Shown: positions 26,001 through 34,452 of the stretch, in pieces
Numbering within the stretch: the stretch's first letter is position 1
How the letters are laid out: each line of letters begins with the position of its first letter
From: Fervidicola ferrireducens
Lineage (GTDB): Bacteria; Bacillota; Thermosediminibacteria; Thermosediminibacterales; Thermosediminibacteraceae
NCBI RefSeq assembly: GCF_001562425.1
Contig: NZ_LOED01000002.1
Coordinates: forward strand, 1 to 64,000
Direction: 5' to 3'
DNA length: 64,000 nucleotides
Position numbers and translations under genes: made by a program
The notes under the pieces: generated by a model
Database searches by the model: none
Told to the model about the DNA's origin: nothing
Seen by the model: only the letters and a program-made list of their open reading frames with translations

Positions 26001-27454
26001 CGCATTCTCCCCTTCTCTTTCAAGAATTCGCGAGCCACTTCTCTGTCATCGAACGGGAAAACTTTGTCCTTTATTATCTGATAATTTTCATGCCCTTTTC
26101 CTGCAATCAAAACTACATCTCCTCTTGACGCCATCTCGATAGCCCTCTTTATTGCCGCTCTTCTGTCGACTATTTTTTCGTATTTGCTGTTTTTGTCCAA
26201 ACCTTTTTCTATGTCGTTTATAATCGCTTCCGGGTCTTCGCTCCTGGGATTGTCGGAAGTTATTATGAAATAATCCGAGTATTCGGAAACGACCTTTCCC
26301 ATAAGGGGCCTTTTGGACCGGTCCCTGTCTCCGCCCGCACCGAACACGGTTATGACTTTACCTTTTGCAAAGGATTTTATCGTGTTTAACACGTTCTCAA
26401 GACCATCCGGCGTATGGGCGTAATCAACTATAACCGTGAAATCCTGCCCTTCATCCACCGGTTCAAACCTTCCCGGTACACCTCTCACCTTTTCCAGGGC
26501 CTTTGCCATCGTATCAAGGTCTATTCCGAGGAAAAGGCCCGCGGTGATGGCTGCAAGCGAGTTATATACGCTAAATTTCCCAGGCACCCTGTAAACTATC
26601 TTTTTTCGCTCACCATCGAAACATACGTTAAAAGTTACTCCGCTTGAATCGATTCTCACATCTTCAGCCTTTACGTCGGCCTTTCCTTCAATAGCGTAAG
26701 TCAAAATAGGTATGTCTAATTCCTCGCACAGACGCCTCCCGCTCGGATCGTCGATGTTAATGGCTGCCTTTCTGGAGAGGTAAAACAATTTCTTCTTGGA
26801 AGAATAGTAGTCATCAAAACTCTCGTGGAAATCCAGGTGATCCTGGGTTAAATTTGTGAAAACTCCCACCTCAAACCTTACATCGTCTACCCTGTGAAGT
26901 TTGAGGGAGTGGGAGGAAACTTCCATAGAGACGTACTTTACTCCTTCATCCGACATTTCCGCAAAGATGCGGTTTAATTCCAGTGATTCGGGCGTAGTGC
27001 GTTCTGAAGGCAAAAATCTATCTTTTATGCGTATGCCCACGGTGCCGATAACCCCGGTGGGGAAACCCGCCTCGTCGAGGATGGCCTTGATGAGATAAGT
27101 GGTCGTCGTCTTTCCGTTGGTCCCGGTTACGCCTACGATTTTTAGTCTGTCCGCCGGCCTTCCGAAAAACGTTGAAGACGCTTCCGAAAGCGCCTTTCTG
27201 CTGTTCTTTACCCTTGCGTAGAGGACCCCATCCGGCAAATCCATTTCCTTTTCACCTATTACCGCAATAGCTCCCTTTTCTATAGCATCTTCTATGAAAT
27301 CGTGCCCATCCAATCTAAATCCCCGAATCGCCACAAATAGGCTTCCCTTTTCAACCTTTCTTGAATCGTAAGCGATACTTTTTATATCGATGTCTTTCGG
27401 TCCCCTCACGCTTATAATTTCGCTCAAATTTTCCAATATATGTATGGCTTTCAT
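25997..27454 (-). CDS. murE: UDP-MurNAc-tripeptide synthetase MurE
   Basis: 485-residue Mur ligase. P-loop GVTGTNGKTTTTYLIKAIL, TNLTQDHLDFHESFDDYY, DYAHTPDGLENVL and the substrate-specificity motif DNPRSEDP. DNPR at this site is the form known in enzymes that add meso-diaminopimelate, so a DAP-type peptidoglycan is expected. It lies 49 bases after the class B PBP gene and is coupled to murF. Confidence 0.95.
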   Translation of the reverse strand: MKAIHILENLSEIISVRGPKDIDIKSIAYDSRKVEKGSLFVAIRGFRLDGHDFIEDAIEKGAIAVIGEKEMDLPDGVLYARVKNSRKALSEASSTFFGRPADRLKIVGVTGTNGKTTTTYLIKAILDEAGFPTGVIGTVGIRIKDRFLPSERTTPESLELNRIFAEMSDEGVKYVSMEVSSHSLKLHRVDDVRFEVGVFTNLTQDHLDFHESFDDYYSSKKKLFYLSRKAAINIDDPSGRRLCEELDIPILTYAIEGKADVKAEDVRIDSSGVTFNVCFDGERKKIVYRVPGKFSVYNSLAAITAGLFLGIDLDTMAKALEKVRGVPGRFEPVDEGQDFTVIVDYAHTPDGLENVLNTIKSFAKGKVITVFGAGGDRDRSKRPLMGKVVSEYSDYFIITSDNPRSEDPEAIINDIEKGLDKNSKYEKIVDRRAAIKRAIEMASRGDVVLIAGKGHENYQIIKDKVFPFDDREVAREFLKEKGRMR

Positions 27455-27503
27455 GACTTTATTCCCTTCCTTCCAGATCTTGAATTCCCTTGTAAGTCAA
27501 CTT

Positions 27504-29597
27504 TTACTCGCTGCCACCGGTAGACCCGGGCGGTTCAAAAAACACCTGCACCACGGTGCCAATCTCCACTTCCGCACCGGGCGGAGGATTCTGTCGAACT
27601 GCAAAGCCGCTGCCCTTGATATCTATTTTTAACCCCACGGCGTTTAAAATTTCGCTGGCCTCTCTCATAGTCCTCCCCGTTAGGTCCGGGACAGTAGCGG
27701 GATTCTTATCGGTTTTTGCATCGGAAACCTTGAGCAGAACGGTAGAACCAACCGGAACTTCCGAATCCGGCGCCGGCACCTGTTCGTAGACTACAAGTCC
27801 CTGTCCCTCTACCCGCACCGACAGCTTATGCTTCATGAGAACCTGCCTGGCATCTTCTACGTATAGATTTCTGACATCCGGTACTTTTACAGCCTCTTTC
27901 GGCTCGCTGTCGGAAAGCTGCGGTTTTACACCCTTGTACTTTAAAATATCGGCCATTACCTTTTGAAATATGGGAGCGGCTATTTGCCCGCCATAGTATA
28001 TTCCGGTGGACGGTTCATCTATGATAACCAAAACGACAAACTGCGGGTCGTCGGCCGGCGCAAACCCCACGAACGACGCCACATATTTACCGTCCGCGTA
28101 TTTTTCCGCAGTGCCGGTCTTTCCGGCCACTTTATATCCTTCAATTTTTGCTCTGCCACCCGTTCCGTTTTCCACGACGCTTTCCAAAAGACTTTTCAAT
28201 TCCCTTGCGGTATCTTCCGATATTACCTGCCTTATGACCCTGGGTTTGAACTCTTGGACTACATTGCCTTCCTTGTCCACCAAAGCTTTGGTTACGTGAG
28301 GTGCGGTCATCTTTCCGTCATTGGCCACCGCAGCTACAGCCGTGATTAATTGGATCGGGGTGACCGAAATTCCCTGGCCGAAAGAAATGGTGGCAAGCTC
28401 TACCGGTCCTACCTTATCGGGATTAAATATGCCTCTTGCTTCTCCGGGAAGGTCTATGCCCGTAGTCTCTCCGAAACCGAAACCCTTTATGTATTTAATA
28501 AATTTTTCTTTTCCCAATCTGGATGCAACCTCGACAAAACCCGGGTTGCAGGAATTCTGCACAACCTGGGCAAAAGTCTGGCTGCCGTGGCCCCCAGCCC
28601 TCCAGCATTTTATCCTGACACCCGATACAACCACGTAACCGGGATCGTAAAATTTATCATCGGGGCTGACAACACCTTCTTCAAGGGCGGCTGCCGCCGT
28701 CACTATCTTAAAAGTCGAACCCGGTTCGTATACATCGGATACGGCGCTGTTTCTCCATATCGAAGAAGGATAGTTTTTATAATTGTTAGGATCGTAATCG
28801 GGTTTGTTAGCCAGAGCTAGAATTTCTCCTGTATTTGGGTCCATTACTATTATTGTACCCTTTTTGGCGTTATTTTCTGCAAGGGCTTTTTCCAGTTCCC
28901 TCTCAGCTATGTGTTGTATCACCTTGTCGATGGTGAGTACCAGGTTCAATCCTTCTTCAGGAGGTATGTATTTCTCCAGCCCAAAAGGTAGTTCCCGGCT
29001 CAAAGCATCCTTTTCTGATATAATCCTTCCCGGAATGCCTCTTAAATACTTGTCGTAAATCAGCTCCACACCCTCTAGTCCCTGACTGTCAATACCGGTA
29101 AATCCCAACACGTGGGATGCCAGATTTTTTTCAGGATAAAATCTTTTGCTCTCTTCGGTAAAATAAATCCCCTTTAAATTCAGTTTTCTGACGGCTTCCG
29201 CTTCCTCATCGGTAATTTTCCTTTTTATAAATATAGAGCCTTTTTTCTTTTTTTTCGCTTCTTCAAGGGTTTTAATCAGCACTTCTTTGTCTATATTCAA
29301 AGCTGGAGACAGCAAAGAAGCGGTTTTTTCCACATCCTCGATATCGGGGGGACTTGCCATAACCGACTTTACGCTGGCACTAATGGCGAGCGGGTTCATG
29401 TTTCTGTCGTATATGGTTCCTCTTTTCGGTTCCACCGGCGAATCTCTTGTCCACTGTTCCTTCGCCTTAGACCTCAACTCGTCACCGCGGACAAACTGAA
29501 TATAAAAAACCCTTCCCATGAGAGCTATGTTTAGCGCAAAGCAAATTAAGAGCAGAAAAACCAGTCGTTTTTTAACTGTTTTGCTGCCGTGGGCCAT
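27504..29597 (-). CDS. spoVD: SpoVD/FtsI-type class B penicillin-binding protein with two PASTA domains
   Basis: 697-residue transpeptidase. N-terminal membrane anchor (about 11-31), a dimerisation domain starting with PKRGTIYDRN, then the transpeptidase domain with Ser294 in GSTFK, Ser349 in SCN and Lys493 in KTGT. Two C-terminal PASTA domains begin at about 575 (VPDVRNLYVEDA) and 637 (VPDLTGRTMREA). It is the only PBP of this dcw cluster, so it may serve both cell division and spore cortex formation; which of these is not decided by sequence. Confidence 0.92.
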   Translation of the reverse strand: MAHGSKTVKKRLVFLLLICFALNIALMGRVFYIQFVRGDELRSKAKEQWTRDSPVEPKRGTIYDRNMNPLAISASVKSVMASPPDIEDVEKTASLLSPALNIDKEVLIKTLEEAKKKKKGSIFIKRKITDEEAEAVRKLNLKGIYFTEESKRFYPEKNLASHVLGFTGIDSQGLEGVELIYDKYLRGIPGRIISEKDALSRELPFGLEKYIPPEEGLNLVLTIDKVIQHIAERELEKALAENNAKKGTIIVMDPNTGEILALANKPDYDPNNYKNYPSSIWRNSAVSDVYEPGSTFKIVTAAAALEEGVVSPDDKFYDPGYVVVSGVRIKCWRAGGHGSQTFAQVVQNSCNPGFVEVASRLGKEKFIKYIKGFGFGETTGIDLPGEARGIFNPDKVGPVELATISFGQGISVTPIQLITAVAAVANDGKMTAPHVTKALVDKEGNVVQEFKPRVIRQVISEDTARELKSLLESVVENGTGGRAKIEGYKVAGKTGTAEKYADGKYVASFVGFAPADDPQFVVLVIIDEPSTGIYYGGQIAAPIFQKVMADILKYKGVKPQLSDSEPKEAVKVPDVRNLYVEDARQVLMKHKLSVRVEGQGLVVYEQVPAPDSEVPVGSTVLLKVSDAKTDKNPATVPDLTGRTMREASEILNAVGLKIDIKGSGFAVRQNPPPGAEVEIGTVVQVFFEPPGSTGGSE

Positions 29598-29620
29598 GGA
29601 AAATCCCCCTGAAAAATAGC

Positions 29621-29977
29621 TTACCTTTCAAGGTATATTATCTGTTCGTCGTCAGGTTCCTGCATCTTCAAATTGGCTTTTGCAATCTTCTCTATCCTCT
29701 CAGTAGACTTTAAGTCGGCTATTTTTACTTTTAAGCTTTCGTTTTCACTGGCTATCTTGGCAACTTCAGCTTTTAATTTTTCAACTTTATATTGAGTTTC
29801 GATTATGAATGCGTACCTTGTAAGAAGCAGCAAGGTGGCTAAAGTTACCACAACAACACCGAGAATGTAACGACCTTTTTCCCTGGCTCGAGCTTTCGGC
29901 CTGGTTTTTGCCTGTTCCATCTGGCGGGGTATATATTGCTGCATCCCCCGATAAGAGGTTTTCGGAGCTACTACCAC
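29621..29977 (-). CDS. ftsL: FtsL-like division protein
   Basis: 118 residues. A basic N-terminal cytoplasmic part with PRQMEQAKTRPKARAREKGR, one membrane segment (about 45-62) and a leucine-zipper-like coiled coil (VEKLKAEVAKIASENESLKVKIADLKS). Position between rsmH and the PBP gene matches ftsL. GTG 29977 is preferred, with AAGGGGAG 8 bases upstream; the GTG at 29986 sits inside that site. Sequence conservation in FtsL is low, so the assignment leans on architecture and synteny. Confidence 0.82.
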   Translation of the reverse strand: MVVAPKTSYRGMQQYIPRQMEQAKTRPKARAREKGRYILGVVVVTLATLLLLTRYAFIIETQYKVEKLKAEVAKIASENESLKVKIADLKSTERIEKIAKANLKMQEPDDEQIIYLER

Positions 29978-29994
29978 TTTATTCACTCCCCTTG

Positions 29995-30936
29995 TTATTT
30001 AGAACTTAGCTTCTCCCCGGCTCTCAATTTAGCGCTTCGCGCTCTTGGATTGGCCTCTACCTCATCCCGGGACGGCAATATGGGCTTCGGGGTGAGTATC
30101 TTCAGTTCTTTTTCTCTATTGCATGTACAAATGGGACTGCCTTTAGGACAGATACAACCTCTCGAAAGTTCTTTAAAAGTATGCTTTACTATTCTATCTT
30201 CCAGCGAGTGAAACGTAATAACGCATATTCTGCCGCCCGGTTTTAAGAGCTCCACGGCATCCTTTAAACTTTGGGATAGAATCTCCAGTTCGTCGTTTAC
30301 GAAAATCCTCAAGGCCTGAAAAGTCCTTTTGGCAGGATGAGGGCCCTGTCTTCGGGCCCTGGCAGGAATGGCAGCTTTTATAATGTCCACCAACTCTCCC
30401 GTTCTTTCGATGGGCTTAATTTTTCTTCTCTCGCATATGAACTCGGCTATTTTATCAGCCCATCTCTCTTCTCCATATTCCTTTATTATTCTTGCCAACT
30501 CCTTTTTCTCCAGGTTATTCACCACATCCCTTGCGGTAAGCTTCTGGCTTTTGTCCATCCTCATGTCCAGGGGGGCGTCCTGCATGTAAGAAAAACCCCG
30601 GCTTTTCTCTTCCAGCTGATATGAAGACACCCCTAGGTCGAATATCACGCCGTCCACACCCTGAAAACCGAGGTTATGGATTATGCGCTTTATATTCTTG
30701 AAATTATCGTGGATTATAACAGCGTTGGGAAAAGCCGAGAATTTATCCCTCGCATTTTTAACCGCATCTTCGTCCCGGTCGATTCCTATTGCCTTCCCGT
30801 CAGCCCCTATTCTCTTCAGGATTTCCGAAAAGTGACCGCCTCCCCCTAGGGTGGCATCCACGTAAACTCCTCCGCTTTTAGGGTCGAGAAATTCTATGGC
30901 TTCTTTTAACAATACCGGTTGATGAAGATAATCCAT
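29995..30936 (-). CDS. rsmH: 16S rRNA (cytosine1402-N4)-methyltransferase RsmH
   Basis: 313-residue SAM-dependent methyltransferase (MraW). [17 protein letters not shown] is the standard start, [18 protein letters not shown] the SAM loop, and [22 protein letters not shown] and the C-terminal [18 protein letters not shown] are diagnostic. It modifies the decoding centre of the small ribosomal subunit. 10 bases after mraZ. Confidence 0.95.
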   Translation of the reverse strand: MDYLHQPVLLKEAIEFLDPKSGGVYVDATLGGGGHFSEILKRIGADGKAIGIDRDEDAVKNARDKFSAFPNAVIIHDNFKNIKRIIHNLGFQGVDGVIFDLGVSSYQLEEKSRGFSYMQDAPLDMRMDKSQKLTARDVVNNLEKKELARIIKEYGEERWADKIAEFICERRKIKPIERTGELVDIIKAAIPARARRQGPHPAKRTFQALRIFVNDELEILSQSLKDAVELLKPGGRICVITFHSLEDRIVKHTFKELSRGCICPKGSPICTCNREKELKILTPKPILPSRDEVEANPRARSAKLRAGEKLSSK

Positions 30937-30946
30937 TTTACATCAC

Positions 30947-31378
30947 CTATATACCTAACTCTACCATGTTTTCGGCTATTTCTTCATAAGAATCCTCTGC
31001 TTCTTTGCTGTAAGCTTCCCATTCCTTGGCGCTCCATATTTCCGCTCTATTGGAAACTCCTATTATCACCACTTCCTTTTCTATCCGCGCATATTCTCTC
31101 AGCATGGGGGGGATTAATATTCTGCCCTGTTTGTCTAATTCCACTTCCACAGCCCCTGAAAAGAAAAACCTGATAAAAGCCCTGGCTTCCTTTTTTGTCA
31201 TGGGAAGCGCTTTTAATTTCTGTTCCAGCACCATCCACTCACTTTTAGGATACACGAACAAGCAGCGGTCTAAACCCTTGGTGAGAATAAAACTTTCCCC
31301 CAGCTGTTCCCGGAACTTCGAAGGAATTATTAATCTTCCCTTTGGGTCCAGCGAATGCTGGAACTGTCCCATTAGCAT
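30947..31378 (-). CDS. mraZ: Transcriptional regulator MraZ
   Basis: 143 residues from ATG 31378, preceded by GGGGAG; an upstream in-frame start at 31414 would translate through the operator repeats and has no family counterpart. Two tandem SpoVT/AbrB-like domains show [13 protein letters not shown] (about 10-22) and [14 protein letters not shown] (about 87-100), the two copies of the family motif. MraZ binds its own upstream repeats and regulates the dcw cluster; such repeats are present here at 31401-31437. Confidence 0.93.
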   Translation of the reverse strand: MLMGQFQHSLDPKGRLIIPSKFREQLGESFILTKGLDRCLFVYPKSEWMVLEQKLKALPMTKKEARAFIRFFFSGAVEVELDKQGRILIPPMLREYARIEKEVVIIGVSNRAEIWSAKEWEAYSKEAEDSYEEIAENMVELGI

Positions 31379-31400
31379 TTTTCCGCGCTCCCCTTCGGAG

Positions 31401-31437
31401 GACTTTCCCTCCACTTTCCACCACTTTATACCACTTT
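31401..31437 (-). promoter_or_regulatory. MraZ box repeats upstream of mraZ
   Basis: Three perfect AAAGTGG copies (minus strand) at 31431-31437, 31421-31427 and 31411-31417, with an exact 10-base period, and a fourth degenerate copy (AAAGTC) at 31401-31406. Phased AAAGTG repeats with 3-base gaps are the known operator form of MraZ in Firmicutes and Mollicutes. The stretch TATAAA between the first two could be a -10 element, which would explain repression by occlusion. Confidence 0.75.
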
Positions 31438-31497
31438 AACTATTCTACGGAACGCTTTTAAATTCCTCCCTTGCGACAAAAAAAAACAATAAAAATA

Positions 31498-31517
31498 AGT
31501 GAGGCTTTTGCCCCACT
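31498..31517 (-). terminator. Terminator after the M16 peptidase pair
   Basis: 8-bp stem (31498-31505 with 31510-31517, one G-U pair on the minus strand) and a 4-base loop, followed by a T-rich tract. It isolates the dcw promoter from upstream transcription. Confidence 0.8.
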
Positions 31518-31548
31518 TTTTTCGTCAAAAAGTGCTATTTTTTACACA

Positions 31549-32817
31549 TTATTTCGGATACACCGTCGATACCGCCATTCGGTCAAAATCAAAAAATTCG
31601 CGTAGCCTTCTTTCTGCCTCTTCGAAGGTTATCCGTTTTAATACCTCGGGATAGTCGAATATATTTACATTTCGGTGGTAATATGATACGAACGAATTAG
31701 CGATGAATTCCAGAGAATTAAATCCCTGGATATAGTCACCCAAGTATTTTTTCCTTACCCTTTCAAAGTCCTCCTCTTTCAGACCTCCTTCCTTCGCCTC
31801 ATCTATACTGGTTACCAACATATCCTTCAGTTTCTCCGGATCTTTGGTCTCTCCACCGATGGTGCAAAAGCCGTACCCTTTTTGTCCTTCGTATCCGAAA
31901 CTGAACCGGTCATCTATAAGCCCTTCTTCATAAAGCTTTTCGTAGGCGAGAGAGCTCTTCCCGAAAATAATTTCCAGCAATATGTTCGTAATAATTTCTT
32001 TTTGCAGGAGCTCTATTCCGTCATAACCCACATCGTTATCTTTAAATCCCATCAGAAAAAGCGGACGGCTTACCGACAGTTTTACATCTATGCGGGGCTT
32101 ATTTACCGTATCGGGTTCTTCAGGATAAATTCTTTTTATTTCACCTTGAGAAAGTTTGCCTCTTTTATTTTCCCGTTCCTCGATAATATCAAAAACTTTA
32201 TCGGCATCTACCGCACCGGCTACGAAAATCACCATGTTGCTCGGATGATAGAAGGTCTCATAACACTTGTACAGAGTATCAACATCTATATTCTGAATCG
32301 ACTCCACGGTACCTCCTATATCATCTCTTACCGGATGCCGGTGGTATAGAGCTTTAAGCAGATTGAGCATAACCTGCCATTCCGGGTCATCTTCATACAT
32401 TCTGAGTTCCTGCGTTATGATACCCTTTTCCTTTTCCACACTTTCTTTCGTAAAGTAAGGGGTTTCGACAAATTCCAGCAAAAGCCTCATACTTTCTTCA
32501 AAAGCTGAAGTTGTAGAAAAAAGATAGGTGGTATTGGTATAATTGGTATACGCATTCGAAGAAGTTCCGAGCTCGGCATATTTATCGAACACGTTGCCGT
32601 AAGGCATCTCGAACATTTTATGTTCGAGAAAGTGAGCTATCCCTTCCGGAACCTTCAACCTCTCTCCCGTTGTCGGCACCACGAATTCATTGTCTATGGA
32701 ACCGTATTTGGTGGAATAAACGGCGTATACTTTATTGAAATTTTTTTTCGGCAACACGTAAGCTTTAAGTCCGTTGTCAAATTTCCTGTATAACAGATTT
32801 TCTCCGATAAAATTCAT
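31549..32817 (-). CDS. M16 family zinc peptidase (YmfH-like)
   Basis: 422 residues. The inverted zinc motif HFLEH is at about residues 61-65 (GIAHFLEHKMFEMP), with the distal Glu in EKEKGIITQELRMYEDDP about 75 residues later, so this subunit should be catalytic. The second half is the inactive M16 C-domain, with a family-typical YEKLYEEGLIDDRFSFGYEG. It is the downstream gene of a pair with a non-catalytic M16 homologue, as in ymfF-ymfH of Bacillus, and probably forms a heterodimer with it. Substrate unknown. Confidence 0.88.
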   Translation of the reverse strand: MNFIGENLLYRKFDNGLKAYVLPKKNFNKVYAVYSTKYGSIDNEFVVPTTGERLKVPEGIAHFLEHKMFEMPYGNVFDKYAELGTSSNAYTNYTNTTYLFSTTSAFEESMRLLLEFVETPYFTKESVEKEKGIITQELRMYEDDPEWQVMLNLLKALYHRHPVRDDIGGTVESIQNIDVDTLYKCYETFYHPSNMVIFVAGAVDADKVFDIIEERENKRGKLSQGEIKRIYPEEPDTVNKPRIDVKLSVSRPLFLMGFKDNDVGYDGIELLQKEIITNILLEIIFGKSSLAYEKLYEEGLIDDRFSFGYEGQKGYGFCTIGGETKDPEKLKDMLVTSIDEAKEGGLKEEDFERVRKKYLGDYIQGFNSLEFIANSFVSYYHRNVNIFDYPEVLKRITFEEAERRLREFFDFDRMAVSTVYPK

Positions 32818-32832
32818 AGGCTTTCACCCCGA

Positions 32833-34101
32833 CTACTTTTTGTTGAGAAAATATATGGTATCCAGCTTTACTTTTTGAGCCACCTTCACCACATCTTCCT
32901 TCGTGACATTCCGGATTTTTTCAATGATTTCCTGTATCGACTCCTCGATACCGTTTATGATGCCATCCAGGTAAAGACTTATAATCATGGCCGGGCTATC
33001 CTCTGCTTCCTTTAGAGAGTTCACAAGAGACTTTTTGGAGCTTTCGAATTCATAATCGGAAATACGCCCATCTTTTATATCCTCTAGCTGCTTTTTTATT
33101 ATTTCTACGGTCTTTTCCACATTATCAAAATCAATACCGCAGCTTGCCAGCATCAAGCCCTTGCTTTTTTCCAGCCGCGAAAAAGCATAATACGCCAGGC
33201 TTTCTTTCTCTCTTACATTTTGAAAGAGCTTAGAATGTGGGCCCCCGCCGAAGACGCTGTTGAACACCATCAAGGCGTAAAAGTCTTCGTCGCCGTATCG
33301 CGTGCCGGTTCTGAAACCTAAAGAAAGCTTGCCTTGATTCACATCTTGCTTTTCCTCTACAAATTTTTCCCTTTCAACTTCTTTTACTACAACAGTACCG
33401 GCAATTTTCTCCTCACGGCGCTCGTTTGAAAAAAGGTTGTTTAACTTCTCATAAATTTGCCCTTCATCCACCTCTCCCAGAACGAAGATGTCCATCGGCC
33501 TGCTTTTTATGATCATTTTATAAAAATCGTAAAGGTCTTCGCTTTTTATTTCCGGCAAATCCGAAACGCTGCCGTACTTGTACACGCTGAAAGGCTCCCC
33601 CTTGCACATTTCCTGAAAGCATCTTTCTATGGCGTAGTTAAATTTGTCATTAAATAGAGCCTCAATGTTCCTCTTTAAGACATCTTTCTCCTGTTCCACG
33701 AAATCCTTTTTAAAGGCGGGCCCTTCGGTCAGCGGATTTAAGATAACATCCTTAAAGAGCGCAAGACCTTCATCTAAAATTTTATCCTCAGAAGCGGTGT
33801 ATCTAGGATTTACCATCTCTATGAAAAATTGAATTATTTGCCTTTCACCTTTTTTTATTATATCGGCTCCGAAATCGGCGCCGTAAAGTTCTTCAAGGCA
33901 AAGGCTGATATACCTTGAACTTGGAAATTTATGGCTGCCTCGTTTCAATACAAAAGGTAACAGTGCGGTTCTCGTGGCTGTACTCTTATCCAAATTCTGG
34001 TGTATAAAAGCACAAACTGTTACAGTTTTAAATTTGTCGGTGGAATGGATATAAAGATTTATCCCGTTGTCTAAAGTTTTGCGTTTAAAGAGTCTGTCCA
34101 A
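32833..34101 (-). CDS. M16 family peptidase-like protein without zinc motif (YmfF-like)
   Basis: 422 residues from TTG 34101, which lies 7 bases after GGAGGAGG; the earlier TTG at 34119 is inside the ribosome site. The M16 fold is recognised from LFKRKTLDNGINLYIHST, the LPFVLKRGSHKFPSSRYISLCLEELYGA segment at the place of the zinc helix, and FNSVFGGGPHSKLFQNVREKESLAYYAFS in the C-domain. HxxEH is absent, so it is expected to be the non-catalytic partner of the next gene. Confidence 0.86.
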   Translation of the reverse strand: MDRLFKRKTLDNGINLYIHSTDKFKTVTVCAFIHQNLDKSTATRTALLPFVLKRGSHKFPSSRYISLCLEELYGADFGADIIKKGERQIIQFFIEMVNPRYTASEDKILDEGLALFKDVILNPLTEGPAFKKDFVEQEKDVLKRNIEALFNDKFNYAIERCFQEMCKGEPFSVYKYGSVSDLPEIKSEDLYDFYKMIIKSRPMDIFVLGEVDEGQIYEKLNNLFSNERREEKIAGTVVVKEVEREKFVEEKQDVNQGKLSLGFRTGTRYGDEDFYALMVFNSVFGGGPHSKLFQNVREKESLAYYAFSRLEKSKGLMLASCGIDFDNVEKTVEIIKKQLEDIKDGRISDYEFESSKKSLVNSLKEAEDSPAMIISLYLDGIINGIEESIQEIIEKIRNVTKEDVVKVAQKVKLDTIYFLNKK

Positions 34102-34242
34102 ACTCCCTACCTCCTCCAATAAAAATAAACTTACTTCCTTTTATTTCTCCTTTTATTAAAAAAATCCTCTTATACATTACAATTCAGGATCTACTTTTAG
34201 TTTATGCCATATCTTGATGAGTTAGTTGATTGAAAAAAGGGT

Positions 34243-34271
34243 TTGAAAAAAATCTAGGTTTATAGTATAAT
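34243..34271 (+). promoter_or_regulatory. SigA promoter of tRNA-Pro
   Basis: TTGAAA (34243-34248), 17 bases, TATAAT (34266-34271). The expected start is about 3 bases before the mature tRNA. Confidence 0.85.
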
Positions 34272-34280
34272 AATTGTCGT

Positions 34281-34357
34281 CGGGACGTAGCGCAGTTTGG
34301 TAGCGCGTTCGGTTCGGGTCCGAAAGGTCGTGGGTTCAAGTCCCGCCGTCCCGACCA
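34281..34357 (+). tRNA. tRNA-Pro (anticodon CGG)
   Basis: 77 bases including an encoded CCA. Acceptor stem CGGGACG (34281-34287) pairs with CGTCCCG (34347-34353), discriminator A. The anticodon stem TTCGG/CCGAA encloses the loop TTCGGGT, which gives anticodon CGG. The T arm carries GTGGG-TTCAAGT-CCCGC. It has its own promoter and terminator and is one of only two plus-strand genes here. Confidence 0.96.
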
Positions 34358-34389
34358 TTTTTATTTTACGCAATAACCTCAGAAAAAAA

Positions 34390-34417
34390 GGTAAGCAACA
34401 AAACCGGGTTGCTTACC
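34390..34417. terminator. Bidirectional terminator between tRNA-Pro and the aminotransferase gene
   Basis: 10-bp perfect stem (34390-34399 with 34408-34417), 8-base loop, T6 on the plus side and A8 on the other, so it can stop the tRNA transcript and the convergent aminotransferase transcript. Confidence 0.9.
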
Positions 34418-34452
34418 TTTTTTGTCTTTATCGCTCATGTTTATTCAAAAAG

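Noticed and set aside
31455-31475. Orphan ribosome-site-like GGGAGGA upstream of the MraZ boxes
   Set aside because: No start codon follows at a suitable distance and the frame closes at once, so no leader peptide can be supported.
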